From contig CAZQGO010000007.1 of assembly GCA_964593065.1 (NCBI GenBank), forward strand, positions 40,944 through 104,943: a DNA stretch of 64,000 nt, in the 5' to 3' direction. Position 1 is the first letter of the stretch, and every line of letters starts with the position of its first letter. Under the pieces are notes generated by a model. The model was not told the DNA's origin, searched no databases, and was given only the letters and a program-made list of their open reading frames with translations. Positions 8,690 through 17,188 of the stretch are shown piece after piece. The position numbers were made by a program, and so were the translations under genes. The stretch comes from CAZQGO01 sp964593065 (GTDB lineage Bacteria; Oederibacteriota; JAAXVQ01).

Positions 8690-9868
8690 TCAGCGTGCGG
8701 CGGTCGCACCGGCCGGCACCAATTCGATCACGGTGATTTCCGGCGGAGCCAGGAAACGGATGGGCGGTCCCCAGGTGCCGCTCCCCCGGCTCACGTAAAC
8801 CGCCGACCCGCGGTCCAGGGACTTGAATCCGCTGCCGAGTGGATAGGCCAGCCGGGTAAAAAAGCCGAAGGGAAAAATCTGCCCGCCGTGCGTGTGTCCG
8901 GACAGCTGAAGATCGAACTCTCCCAACGCGGCCGGGTCAATCCGCGGCTGGTGTTTGAGCAGCAGGCGGAATTCTCCGGGCGGCAGGGGCCCGAGCACTT
9001 CCGTCTCCGGCACGTCACGGCCCGGTTCGAAATACTTCACGGCCGGGTCGTCCACGCCCGCGATCCGCAGGACACCGGGCACCTCCCGGGCCTCGCCCCG
9101 CAACACGGTAAAGCCCATGCGCCGCGTAAACTCCAGGGCTTGCGGCAAGCCGGCGTAAAATTCATGGTTGCCGGTCACCGCGAATTTTCCAAAACGCGGC
9201 TGGATTTCCCGCAGACACTGCAGCAGGCAGCCGATATCGTCCAACTCGCCGTCCACCAAGTCCCCGGTGGAAACCAGCAGGTCCGGTTGGGCCTCCCGGA
9301 CGCGGGCCGCGATGCGGTTCAAGCGGGCCGTGCGCACGATCAAGCCCAGGTGGACGTCCGAAATCTGCACCACGGTCACGGGACCCACGGCCGGCGGGAT
9401 TTTGGCGCTCACCACTTTCAGCCTGCTCGTCCGGATGTTCCAGGCTTCCCAGTGACCGTAGAGGGTGACGGCCACGGCCAGGCCCAAGGCCAGCCACAGA
9501 GCCTGCCGGTCGCCCAGGCGGAATGCCGCCGGCAGGGACGCCGTGCGGTCCACGAGCGCCAGCAGTCCGCGATAACCGCCGAGGACAAGGTAAGCGGCCA
9601 AGCCGAGGAACAGAATGCCCATCCAGACGTATCCGGCATACGCCAGCACGCGGGCCAGCAATTCCCATTGCAGCCGTTCGGCCACCCGCTCGAGGATGGG
9701 CGCCAAGGCCATGAGCGTTAAAAATACCGCGAGGCCGGCCAGGCACCGCGGCCCCGGGTTCCAGGAGACCTTGATCCGCCAAAACACAAAGACATGTGCG
9801 CCGCCGTAAATGATTAAAAATACCGCCAGAAACGCCGCGAAGCCCATGATCTGGGTGACCTTGGACAT
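8690..9868 (-). CDS. Membrane-anchored metallophosphoesterase (YkuE/YaeI-like)
   Basis: Protein of 392 residues. Four hydrophobic helices (about residues 5-145) anchor a calcineurin-like phosphoesterase domain (about 165-385). The metal-binding motifs are complete: SDVHLG, STGDLVDG, GNHEF and SGHTHGGQ. Such enzymes use two metal ions; the YaeI/YkuE group has been linked to phospholipid or lipid-head-group hydrolysis at the membrane. The substrate cannot be read from sequence. The start ATG at 9868 has AAGGAGC about 13 bases upstream, slightly distant. It lies after the LarA-like gene on the same strand. Confidence 0.85.
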   Translation of the reverse strand: MSKVTQIMGFAAFLAVFLIIYGGAHVFVFWRIKVSWNPGPRCLAGLAVFLTLMALAPILERVAERLQWELLARVLAYAGYVWMGILFLGLAAYLVLGGYRGLLALVDRTASLPAAFRLGDRQALWLALGLAVAVTLYGHWEAWNIRTSRLKVVSAKIPPAVGPVTVVQISDVHLGLIVRTARLNRIAARVREAQPDLLVSTGDLVDGELDDIGCLLQCLREIQPRFGKFAVTGNHEFYAGLPQALEFTRRMGFTVLRGEAREVPGVLRIAGVDDPAVKYFEPGRDVPETEVLGPLPPGEFRLLLKHQPRIDPAALGEFDLQLSGHTHGGQIFPFGFFTRLAYPLGSGFKSLDRGSAVYVSRGSGTWGPPIRFLAPPEITVIELVPAGATAAR

Positions 9869-9898
9869 ACTGAAAATTGCTCCTTATTTCTTTAAATT

Positions 9899-9920
9899 CC
9901 AGCAAATATTGTCTTGCTGG
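9899..9920. repeat. Inverted repeat upstream of the phosphoesterase gene
   Basis: CCAGCAA (9899-9905) and TTGCTGG (9914-9920) flank eight AT-rich bases, 31 bases before the start. It could be an operator or an RNA hairpin; no T-run follows, so it is unlikely to be a terminator. Confidence 0.35.
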
Positions 9921-9943
9921 TTGGTGTTCCGGACCCCTGGCTT

Positions 9944-11155
9944 TCAGGCCGGCAAGAAAACAAAACCCGCGGGAATCACACCCCGGCGCGCCCGGGGTCC
10001 GTACCGGCGCCGGATCCAGCCCGCCGCTTCTTCGGGCCGTGAAAAAAAACGCAGGCCGGACCAGCGGCCGGGAGGAATGCGCGGGGTCACCACGGCCAGG
10101 CGGATCCGCTGCGCGGCCTGCAGCACCTTGAAGGCCCGGTGTTCTCCGGGCCGGCTGTAGGCATAGCGCGCCGGCAGCGCCGGTTTTTTCAGCAGGCGCT
10201 CGAAATTTTTTTCCGCCGCACTTTTATTTCGCGGGTCCAAACGCGCGAAAACCACCACCGCCCCGCCCGGCCGGACCAGCGGCTTTTTATCCAGGGCGTA
10301 ATTGAACAGGCGGGAAACCTGGTACAGGGAGCGATGCTTGGGCGCCTCGCAGCCCAGGTAGGCCACGTCAAAAGGCCGGCGCACCCGGAAGGTATACAGG
10401 CGGCGCGCCCGGCGTACCGCGGCGCGATAGGCGGCGCGCGCTTCGCCGAACCAGAACCCGGCCAGGCGTTTCTCCGTGTCGTTCACCAGGTTCAAGGACC
10501 AAACCGGTTGCGGCAGTTTACGCCGGACTCCCCAGAGATAGCGCTGAAACGGGTTCCCGCGCACTTGTCCCATGCGCACGCCGGGCCGGGATAAAAAGGA
10601 CACCGCATGCGTGGCCAGAATCGTTTCTTCGCCCGCCAGCCCGATGGCGATGCCTTTGACGCCGCCGCTGAACCCGGCGTAAAGATGGGGTTCGACCAAG
10701 CCCACGGTGAACAGCAGGTCGTAATCCGCCAGCCGCCGGTGGAGGCTGCAGGGCACGCCTTGCACCGTTCCCCGGGACTCGGCCCGGCGGGGATCATGCT
10801 GGAAAACGGCGTGTCGCCGCAGGCCCCCCGATCCCAGCCAGGCGCGCAGGCACCGCCGCGGAACGCGGCGGTGCAACCCCAGAGCGATAAAAACATCCGC
10901 GCGGCGGCAATATTTCCTCAGGTTCCGCAGCAGGGGCGCCAGCACGACGTGCGGTTGAAAAGCCCGGGTATCGTCCGGCAGGATCACCGCCACCGTACGC
11001 CCGCGCCAGCGCCCCGCCTGCCGGCGGAAAAATTCCCCGCAGGCGCGGACGAAGTCCTCCCGCCTGGTGGCGGCCGCAGCCCGGTAAAAAAACGCCGTCT
11101 TTCCCGGACCCGGAACAGGTATTTTTTCATCCCCCGCAAAGACAAACGGACGCAC
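9944..11155 (-). CDS. LarA-like (DUF2088) nickel-pincer racemase family protein
   Basis: Protein of 403 residues resembling the lactate racemase LarA fold. Visible family features are VILPDDTRAF (DDxTR), IALGLHRR (first histidine) and VEPHLYAGFSGGVKGIA, whose Lys corresponds to the residue that tethers the nickel-pincer cofactor in LarA. Family members racemise or epimerise 2-hydroxyacids, so the substrate here is open. The cofactor-making genes larB, larC and larE are not in this window. The GTG start at 11155 lies four bases after the terC stop with GGAGG in front, so it is probably co-transcribed with terC. Confidence 0.65.
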   Translation of the reverse strand: MRPFVFAGDEKIPVPGPGKTAFFYRAAAATRREDFVRACGEFFRRQAGRWRGRTVAVILPDDTRAFQPHVVLAPLLRNLRKYCRRADVFIALGLHRRVPRRCLRAWLGSGGLRRHAVFQHDPRRAESRGTVQGVPCSLHRRLADYDLLFTVGLVEPHLYAGFSGGVKGIAIGLAGEETILATHAVSFLSRPGVRMGQVRGNPFQRYLWGVRRKLPQPVWSLNLVNDTEKRLAGFWFGEARAAYRAAVRRARRLYTFRVRRPFDVAYLGCEAPKHRSLYQVSRLFNYALDKKPLVRPGGAVVVFARLDPRNKSAAEKNFERLLKKPALPARYAYSRPGEHRAFKVLQAAQRIRLAVVTPRIPPGRWSGLRFFSRPEEAAGWIRRRYGPRARRGVIPAGFVFLPA

Positions 11156-11159
11156 GGGT

Positions 11160-12104
11160 TCAGTCCTCCGCGTTTTTCTTGATGCGCCCCGGCCTCGCGG
11201 GCTTCCAGATCAGGGACGCCGCGATGGACAAGACCAGAATAACGGCGATGACGGCCAGAGCCCAGCCGGTGGGGACGGCAACCCGTTCCGACAGCAGCAT
11301 CTTGACGCCGATGAAACTCAGGATCGCGGCCAGGCCGTAGTGCAGAAGGTGAAACTTTTCCATGAAACCGGCCAGAACGAAGAACAGGGCCCGCAGGCCC
11401 AACACCGCGAAAATGTTGGAGGTATACACGATGAAAGGATCCGTGGTAATGGCCAGGATGGCCGGAATGGAGTCCAGGGCAAAGACCACGTCCGTGCTTT
11501 CAATGACCAGCAGCACCACCAGCAGGGGTGTGGCCACAACGCGCCCGTTTTGCCGCGTGCTGAACCGGTCCGCGTCGTAATCCGGGCTGACCCGCATGCA
11601 GCGCCGGAACAAGCCCAATAGCGGGTTTTTTTCAGGATGAACCTCCCGCTGCGGATTCGCGGCCAGGCGCAGCCCCGTATAGACCAGAAAGGCGCCGAAC
11701 AGGTAAATGATCCAGTGAAACCGGTGGATGAGGGAAACCCCGGCCAGGATGAACAGGGCGCGCATGAGCATGGCCCCGAGAATTCCCCAAAAAAGGACCT
11801 TGTGCTGGTAGGCCGGGGGAACCTTGAAGAACCGGAAAATGAGGATGAAAACGAACAGGTTGTCGACGCTTAAGGATTCCTCAACCAGGTAGCCCGACAG
11901 GAACTGCAGGGCCTTTTCCGGCCCGTGCCAGAAATAAATACACAGATTGAACAGGACCGCCAGGCCGATCCAGATGGCGGCCCACAGCAGGGATTCGCGC
12001 AGGGACAGCGCCCGGGGCCTTCGGTGCGCCACGACCAGGTCGTAGATCAACAAACCTAAAACGACGACGCCGAATATGAGCCAGGCAGCGGCAGCGGAGA
12101 TCAT
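11160..12104 (-). CDS. terC: TerC/Alx family integral membrane protein
   Basis: Integral membrane protein of 314 residues with about nine hydrophobic helices. The family signatures are EESLSVDNLFVF near residue 75 and IESTDVVFALDSIPAI near residue 200, whose acidic residues lie in the membrane. TerC/Alx proteins are linked to metal ion export (manganese in several species) and to tellurite resistance. AAGGACG precedes the ATG and a well-formed promoter lies 47 bases upstream. The leader is too short for a yybP-ykoY manganese riboswitch. Confidence 0.9.
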   Translation of the reverse strand: MISAAAAWLIFGVVVLGLLIYDLVVAHRRPRALSLRESLLWAAIWIGLAVLFNLCIYFWHGPEKALQFLSGYLVEESLSVDNLFVFILIFRFFKVPPAYQHKVLFWGILGAMLMRALFILAGVSLIHRFHWIIYLFGAFLVYTGLRLAANPQREVHPEKNPLLGLFRRCMRVSPDYDADRFSTRQNGRVVATPLLVVLLVIESTDVVFALDSIPAILAITTDPFIVYTSNIFAVLGLRALFFVLAGFMEKFHLLHYGLAAILSFIGVKMLLSERVAVPTGWALAVIAVILVLSIAASLIWKPARPGRIKKNAED

Positions 12105-12150
12105 CTTGCGTCCTTGCGGGGGAAATGGGAACGCCGGCTAAACCGGGTGC

Positions 12151-12179
12151 AGAATAGCATTGTTCGCGGGGCTTGACAA
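12151..12179 (-). promoter_or_regulatory. Sigma70-type promoter of terC
   Basis: Minus-strand TTGTCA (12174-12179, one mismatch) and TATTCT (12151-12156, two mismatches) are separated by 17 bases. Confidence 0.6.
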
Positions 12180-12225
12180 GCGGACTTTGCAGCGCGGCGG
12201 CCGTCCGGCGCGGGCCGAGGCAACT

Positions 12226-13134
12226 TCACGACCACGGCAGGCTGTGGTCGATCCGGACCGGCGCCAAGAAGCGGTCGTAGAGGAACAACAACAAATTGGC
12301 GCCCACCAGGACCAGCAACCCCGCCAAGCCGAGGATGCCCACGGTCATTTCATCCCCGCCGCGCAAGGCCATCTTGGCCAGGGCGGCCGTGCCGTTGAGC
12401 GTGCCATGCATGATGGCCGCGGCCACCACGGATTTGGCCTTGAGGGTCACGTAGGCGATGAGGGGCGAAAACAAGAGGGTGAAATCCGTCATCATGAAAA
12501 TACCTTCTAACGGCCGCTGCGGGAAAAGATATCCCTGGATGATGATGAACGCATGCCAGATCCCCCAGATGAGACCGATCACCAGGGAGGCGCGCCAGAA
12601 GCCCAGGAAACTCAGTTCCTTCAGCAAGAATCCGCGCCAGCCCAGTTCTTCCCCGAAAGCGGCCACCGCATTGACGGTGACGCCCGAAACCAGCCCCACG
12701 ATCAGACCCCAGGCGAGGGGGGGGACGGGCAGATTCCGAATCTGGGCCTGCAGCCGCGCGATTCTTTCCGGGGGGAGCCACTCCTGCACGTGCGCGAACA
12801 ATCCGGCCATGTCCGGTGAATACTGCACGCCTGGAAGCAGGCAACCCACGCCCAAGGCGGCGAAGGCAAGCGCCGGCGGCAGGAGCCAGGCCACGAGCCA
12901 CCAGGCGTTGGGGCGGAACGAAACCAGCAAAGGCCCGCGGACGCGTTCGCGGTAAATGAACTTCTGCACCAGGACCGCCGCGAGCATGGGAATGAACGTG
13001 TAGGCCAGGAGCATCGCCATCCCCAGCGCGCCGTAACTCTTGCCTCCGGAGAGGTAGAAAATCATGGCCAGCACCCAGCTGGCGGCGAAGGTCAGAGCGA
13101 CGAACAGGGAGGCTTTCTTGAGGGGGGAAGCCAC
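12226..13134 (-). CDS. CPBP family intramembrane protease, copy 1
   Basis: Integral membrane protein of 302 residues with about eight helices. It carries the CPBP (CAAX protease/bacteriocin-processing, Abi) motifs in order: EELGWRGFLL (EExxxR), IWGIWHAF (FxxxH type) and IMHGTLN (HxxxN). These residues form the glutamate/histidine metal site of Rce1-type proteases. It is clearly paralogous to the gene at 13165-14079 over its whole length, so the pair arose by tandem duplication. The GTG start at 13134 is supported by AAGGAG six bases upstream. The substrate is unknown; roles in the family range from bacteriocin self-immunity to membrane protein processing. Confidence 0.88.
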   Translation of the reverse strand: MASPLKKASLFVALTFAASWVLAMIFYLSGGKSYGALGMAMLLAYTFIPMLAAVLVQKFIYRERVRGPLLVSFRPNAWWLVAWLLPPALAFAALGVGCLLPGVQYSPDMAGLFAHVQEWLPPERIARLQAQIRNLPVPPLAWGLIVGLVSGVTVNAVAAFGEELGWRGFLLKELSFLGFWRASLVIGLIWGIWHAFIIIQGYLFPQRPLEGIFMMTDFTLLFSPLIAYVTLKAKSVVAAAIMHGTLNGTAALAKMALRGGDEMTVGILGLAGLLVLVGANLLLFLYDRFLAPVRIDHSLPWS

Positions 13135-13164
13135 GGGGACTCCTTGCCCGGCGGAGGGGGTGTT

Positions 13165-14079
13165 TCAATCCTCCAGCAGGATTTGGTTGACGGGCGTTTT
13201 CGCCAGGAAGCGTTCGTAGCCGAACAGCAACAGGTTGGCGCCCAGCAGCACGATCAGGCCGGCCTGCCCGAGAATGCCCACGGTCAATTCGCTGCCGCCC
13301 TTCAGGTTCAGAATGGACAGTCCGAAGGTCGCGTTGATGGTTCCGTGCATGATGGCGGCGGCGAGGACCGACCGGGACTTGAGCGTGACGTAGACCAGCA
13401 AGGGCGAATACAGCAGGCAGAAGTCCGTCATCAGAAAAACTCCCATGAGGGGATGACGCGGATAATTATGGCCCTGGAGGATGAGGGGGGCGTGCCACAC
13501 GCCCCAGATCAGGCCGATGACCAGCGCCGCGCGCCAGAAGCCCAGGAACTTCAATTCCCGGAGCAGCAGGCCGCGCCAGCCCAGTTCCTCGCCGAAGCCG
13601 GCCACGGCGTTGACGGTGGCGCCGGCGAGCAGGCCCTGCCCCAGCGCCAGCCACACGGGGTTGACGGGCAAGGCGGCGATCTGGGCGCGAATCTTGGCGA
13701 TCTGCTCGGGATTCAGGTTCTGCTGGAGCCTGTCCAGCATGGTCTCCATGCCCGGGGAATAGCTCACGCCCGGAAACCACAGTGCCGCCCCGAAAGCCGC
13801 GAGCGCCAGGACGGCGGGGACCAGCCAGGCGACCGCAAACCAGGTGTTGACCCGGAAGGAAATGCGCAGCGGCCTCCGCAGGGGTTCGCGCCAGATGACT
13901 TTCTGCACCAGGATGGCCATGGTCATGGGGAGAAACATATACGCCAGGGCCATGATGAAACCGGCGGTGCTTTGCAGTTTTCCCCCCGCGAAATGGAAAA
14001 CGCCGGCCAGCAACCAGCAGGCCGTGAAGGTCAACAGCAGAAACAGCCCGGCTTTTTTCAGGGAAACACTGGTGTCCAT
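13165..14079 (-). CDS. CPBP family intramembrane protease, copy 2
   Basis: Integral membrane protein of 304 residues, the tandem sister of the gene just downstream. It has the same motif set: EELGWRGLLL, IWGVWHAP and IMHGTIN. All presumed catalytic residues are intact in both copies, which argues against decay of either. Differences concentrate in the periplasmic loop after helix 3 and in the C-terminal tail. The ATG start at 14079 is preceded by GGAAGGGGGAA. It follows pyrE by 80 bases, so read-through from the pyr operon is possible. Confidence 0.88.
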   Translation of the reverse strand: MDTSVSLKKAGLFLLLTFTACWLLAGVFHFAGGKLQSTAGFIMALAYMFLPMTMAILVQKVIWREPLRRPLRISFRVNTWFAVAWLVPAVLALAAFGAALWFPGVSYSPGMETMLDRLQQNLNPEQIAKIRAQIAALPVNPVWLALGQGLLAGATVNAVAGFGEELGWRGLLLRELKFLGFWRAALVIGLIWGVWHAPLILQGHNYPRHPLMGVFLMTDFCLLYSPLLVYVTLKSRSVLAAAIMHGTINATFGLSILNLKGGSELTVGILGQAGLIVLLGANLLLFGYERFLAKTPVNQILLED

Positions 14080-14159
14080 CACGAAAATTCCCCCTTCCGC
14101 GATGATCCGGCGCATGACGCCTCGCCGGCGTACCCAAGGCTTGCGGCCGGGCGCGGCCG

Positions 14160-14753
14160 TTATTTCAAGGTCCTGCTCCCCGGCTTGTCCACGGGCACGC
14201 CCGCACGGCACAGGGGGCAGTCCGCGGGCGGATAGATCGCCGCCTCGATCTTCAACAAGGAGGTCAGCGGCGCCCCCACCTCCGGAGGCGCGGGGCTGCG
14301 GTCCACGAAGCAGCCCACGCCGATAACTTGGGCTCCGGCAGCCAGGCCCAAGGCCACGGCCTCTTTCACCGAGCCGCCGGTGGTGATCACGTCTTCCACG
14401 GCCAGCACCTTTTCCCCCGGGGCCAGGGAAAAACCGCGCCGCAGTTTCATCCGCCCTTCCTCGCGTTCGCAAAATACGGCCCGCACCTGCGTCCGGCCGG
14501 CACGAAACAGGGCTTGCGCCACCTCCTGGGCAATGACGATGCCGCCGATCGCGGGTCCCAATACCACATCCACCCGTTCCGTGGCATAGGCCGCTGCGAG
14601 GGTCTCGGCCAGCCGCCGGGCGAATTCCGGGTACTGGGTCACCAGCGCGCACTGCAGGTACTGGTCGGAGTGGTTGCCGGAACTCAAGGCGAAATGTCCG
14701 TGGTGCAGGGCGCCCGCTCTTTGAAATATTTTCACAACCGCGTCCGGCGTCAT
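14160..14753 (-). CDS. pyrE: Orotate phosphoribosyltransferase
   Basis: Enzyme of 197 residues that joins orotate to PRPP to make OMP, the fifth step of UMP synthesis. The PRPP-binding loop VLAVEDVITTGGSV is present, and HFALSSGNHSDQYLQ matches the family N-terminus. It ends with a short tail carrying CPLC, seen in the longer thermophile-type OPRTases. It overlaps pyrF by four bases (ATGA), so the last two steps of the pathway are translationally coupled. It is the last pyrimidine gene of the operon. Confidence 0.94.
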   Translation of the reverse strand: MTPDAVVKIFQRAGALHHGHFALSSGNHSDQYLQCALVTQYPEFARRLAETLAAAYATERVDVVLGPAIGGIVIAQEVAQALFRAGRTQVRAVFCEREEGRMKLRRGFSLAPGEKVLAVEDVITTGGSVKEAVALGLAAGAQVIGVGCFVDRSPAPPEVGAPLTSLLKIEAAIYPPADCPLCRAGVPVDKPGSRTLK

Positions 14754-15478
14754 ACCACGGCCTCCTCCATTTCCCGCTGGATCTGCCTGACCAGGTTCAA
14801 GGGATCCTTGGAGCAGACCACCGGCCGCCCCACCACGATGTAGTCCGCGCCGGCCGCGATGGCTTCGCCCGGAGTCAGCGTCCGCTTCTGATCCCCCTTG
14901 TCCGCCCCGCGCGGCCGGATGCCGGGGGTCAGGATGGCAAATTCCGGCCCGCAGGCCTTGCGGATGGCCGTGATTTCCCGGGGGCTTGCGACCACGCCGT
15001 CCAGACCCGCCGTCCGGGCCAGGCGGGCCAGCTTGACCACCTGGTTTTCCAGGGTCCGGCGGATACCGAGCTCTTCGCTCACCATCTTCTGGTTGAGGGA
15101 AGTCAGTACCGTAACCGCCAGCACCAGGGCCTTGGGCTGGCGCAGTTTATGCGCCACCTCGCGCGCGGCTTTGGCGGCCGCCGCCATCATCTCGCTGCCG
15201 CCGCCGGCGTGGACGTTTACCAGGGTTGCCCCCAGGCGGCAAGCCGCGCCCACGGCCGCCTCCACGGTCCGGGGGATATCGTGGAATTTGGCGTCGTAAA
15301 AAACGCCGAAGCCCCTGCGCCGCACGAGGGGTACGGCCTCCGGCCCCGCGGCGGTCAGCAGCTGCGCGCCGATTTTATACGTCGTCACCTGGCCCTGCAG
15401 GCGGTCCATCAGGCGCCGGGCCTGTTCCAGGTCGTCCACATCCAGGGCGACGAGTAAACGGTCTTTGATTCTCAGCAC
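14750..15478 (-). CDS. pyrF: Orotidine 5'-phosphate decarboxylase
   Basis: TIM-barrel enzyme of 242 residues that decarboxylates OMP to UMP. The catalytic motif DAKFHDIPRT supplies the Asp-Lys-Asp array, and the phosphate-binding TPGIRP and VGRPV are present. The GTG start at 15478 lies four bases after the deacetylase stop, with AAGGAGG about a dozen bases upstream, so it is translated from the same transcript as the envelope genes before it. Confidence 0.95.
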   Translation of the reverse strand: MLRIKDRLLVALDVDDLEQARRLMDRLQGQVTTYKIGAQLLTAAGPEAVPLVRRRGFGVFYDAKFHDIPRTVEAAVGAACRLGATLVNVHAGGGSEMMAAAAKAAREVAHKLRQPKALVLAVTVLTSLNQKMVSEELGIRRTLENQVVKLARLARTAGLDGVVASPREITAIRKACGPEFAILTPGIRPRGADKGDQKRTLTPGEAIAAGADYIVVGRPVVCSKDPLNLVRQIQREMEEAVV

Positions 15479-15482
15479 GAGT

Positions 15483-16586
15483 TTAGAGTTCCTCCTTGCC
15501 CTGAGGGGGATCCACGGTCATCAGCCAGGATTCCTCGTAGCGTTCCCCGGCCTTCGCACCCCGGGCCTTCAGCACCACCAGGTCCGTTCCCTGCGTCCAG
15601 GGCCGGGGCAGGCCCAGTTCCAGCCGGCCGGTCTCGGTTCGATAGTCCACGCGCAGGGGAGTGGCTCCCCGCGCAGCAGTCAAACTCTCCGGCAGAATGC
15701 GCGCGCGCGCCTCCGGCGCCAGGGTGACCTGGATTTTCTCCAGGGGCCCGGTCACGCGCGCCCCGGGCCGCGGCGAGTAGTCTTCGCACGCCAGCGGCTT
15801 GACCCGCAGCAGTTCGCGGAACGTCTCGTCGCGGGTGCCGTGCAGAATCATGTCGCGTTTCCAGCGTTCGCGCGGTGTATCCGGCGTATTGGTTCCTGGA
15901 TTTACGGTGAACAGCAGGCGATACCCGGCCGCCCGCGCTTCGTCCGCAATCTCCGTGTCCCACAAACCATAGGGATAGGCCAAGGCCGCCACCTCGCCGC
16001 CGGTCCAGGCCCGCAAGGTGTCCCGGGAGCCCGCCAATTCCCGGCGCAATCTTGCCTTGCGCTTCTCCGCGCTCTCCCCACGCGCGCGCCGGGTCAATTT
16101 CGGATGCGTGGCCGAATGAGACCCGATTTCAAATCCTTCCTGTTGCAGGGTCCGCAGCTGTTCCCGCGTGAGTCCCTTGCGGGCCCCGATGAAGCGCGGA
16201 TACACGAACAGAGTCGCCGGATACCCGTAGGCCCGCAGCAGCGGGCGGGCGATCTCCCAGAAATCCCGGTAGCCGTCGTCCACGGTGATCAGCACGGGTT
16301 TCGCGGGCAGCGCCCGCCCGCCGTCGAGTCCCGCCAGCAGCTGCGAAGCGGTCACGGGCGTGAAGCCTTCCTGCTGAATGATCGCCAGCTGCCGCTGAAA
16401 TTCCTCCTCGGTCACGAAGTAAGGATCGCTGGCGGCAAACTGCCCGAAACGATGGTAGCACAGGACCGGGATGTCCACGGCCTGCTTGCCCGGCATGGAT
16501 CCTCCTTCCGCCTGGGCGGGGACGGGTCCGGTGGAGCAGGCCAGAAGCAGGACGGCTCCGGCCAGGATCGTCTGGCACCGCCTCAT
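15483..16586 (-). CDS. Polysaccharide deacetylase lipoprotein
   Basis: Protein of 367 residues. The N-terminus is a lipoprotein signal with lipobox LLAC near residue 16. The NodB-type deacetylase domain (about residues 40-260) contains ITVDDGYRD (metal-binding Asp pair), GSHSATHPKL (HxxxH) and the late motif LAYPYG. The C-terminal 100 residues form an extra beta-rich part. Such enzymes remove N- or O-acetyl groups from envelope or matrix polysaccharides at the membrane surface. The start overlaps the PAP2 stop by four bases, and GGAGAA precedes it. Its place between pyrD and pyrF is unusual. Confidence 0.85.
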   Translation of the reverse strand: MRRCQTILAGAVLLLACSTGPVPAQAEGGSMPGKQAVDIPVLCYHRFGQFAASDPYFVTEEEFQRQLAIIQQEGFTPVTASQLLAGLDGGRALPAKPVLITVDDGYRDFWEIARPLLRAYGYPATLFVYPRFIGARKGLTREQLRTLQQEGFEIGSHSATHPKLTRRARGESAEKRKARLRRELAGSRDTLRAWTGGEVAALAYPYGLWDTEIADEARAAGYRLLFTVNPGTNTPDTPRERWKRDMILHGTRDETFRELLRVKPLACEDYSPRPGARVTGPLEKIQVTLAPEARARILPESLTAARGATPLRVDYRTETGRLELGLPRPWTQGTDLVVLKARGAKAGERYEESWLMTVDPPQGKEEL

Positions 16587-17188
16587 GGGACCGATTCTCC
16601 GGAACGGCCGCGCTCCGAAACCCCCGGGCCCAGACGCCGGATTCCCTGCCGCAAAAACCACCCGAGCACCCCCCCCACCCCGTAGCCCGCCAGCACGTCC
16701 AGGGGATAGTGCCCTCCGGAATACACGGAGCCGAAGCCGACCGCCAGCATGAAAAGAACCGCGGGCCAACGCAGCCTCGGATCCAGGCTGGCCGCCACGA
16801 TCCCCAGGGCCACGGCGCTGGCCGCGTGGGTGGAGGGAAAGGACAAGGACACGGCCGAGAGATTCTGGAGATTCGCGGAAAGGTGAACCTCGGGCAGCGC
16901 CAGGAAGGGGCGCGGGCGGTCAAAAAACGGCTTCAGCCAGTAGTTATGCAGGAGATTGGAGAGCACCACGGCCGCCGCCCCCCAGACGGCGAGTGCCGCG
17001 GTCGACTTCCAGCCGTTGGACCACGCGTACAGCAGCAGGGCCAGCGCGAGCAGGGCCAGGATCAGATAATCGTTGGCCAGGAAGAACGTCACGTCCGCGG
17101 CGGGGCGGAAGTACAGGACGGAATTCACGTACCGGAAGGCGGCGACATCCGCGTGCACGACGGTCCCGAGCAGGGCGGCGGCGGTCAT
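16583..17188 (-). CDS. PAP2-family membrane phosphatase
   Basis: Integral membrane protein of 201 residues with five to six helices. The three lipid phosphatase motifs are present: KPFFDRPRP, FPSTHA and YSGGHYPLDV. The type fits BcrC-like undecaprenyl-diphosphate phosphatase or phosphatidylglycerophosphatase; sequence alone does not decide. The start ATG at 17188 shares one base with the pyrD stop (TGATG), and the end overlaps the deacetylase start, so it is locked into the pyr operon. A link between nucleotide supply and UDP-sugar-dependent envelope synthesis is an inference. Confidence 0.85.
   Translation of the reverse strand: MTAAALLGTVVHADVAAFRYVNSVLYFRPAADVTFFLANDYLILALLALALLLYAWSNGWKSTAALAVWGAAAVVLSNLLHNYWLKPFFDRPRPFLALPEVHLSANLQNLSAVSLSFPSTHAASAVALGIVAASLDPRLRWPAVLFMLAVGFGSVYSGGHYPLDVLAGYGVGGVLGWFLRQGIRRLGPGVSERGRSGESVP

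Noticed and set aside
12105..12225. Possible yybP-ykoY manganese riboswitch upstream of terC
   Set aside because: The leader between the promoter and the start is only about 40 bases, too short for the element.
15465..16685. Plus-strand frame of about 400 codons opposite the polysaccharide deacetylase
   Set aside because: It is the shadow of a gene with clear NodB motifs and a lipobox; low-complexity translation.
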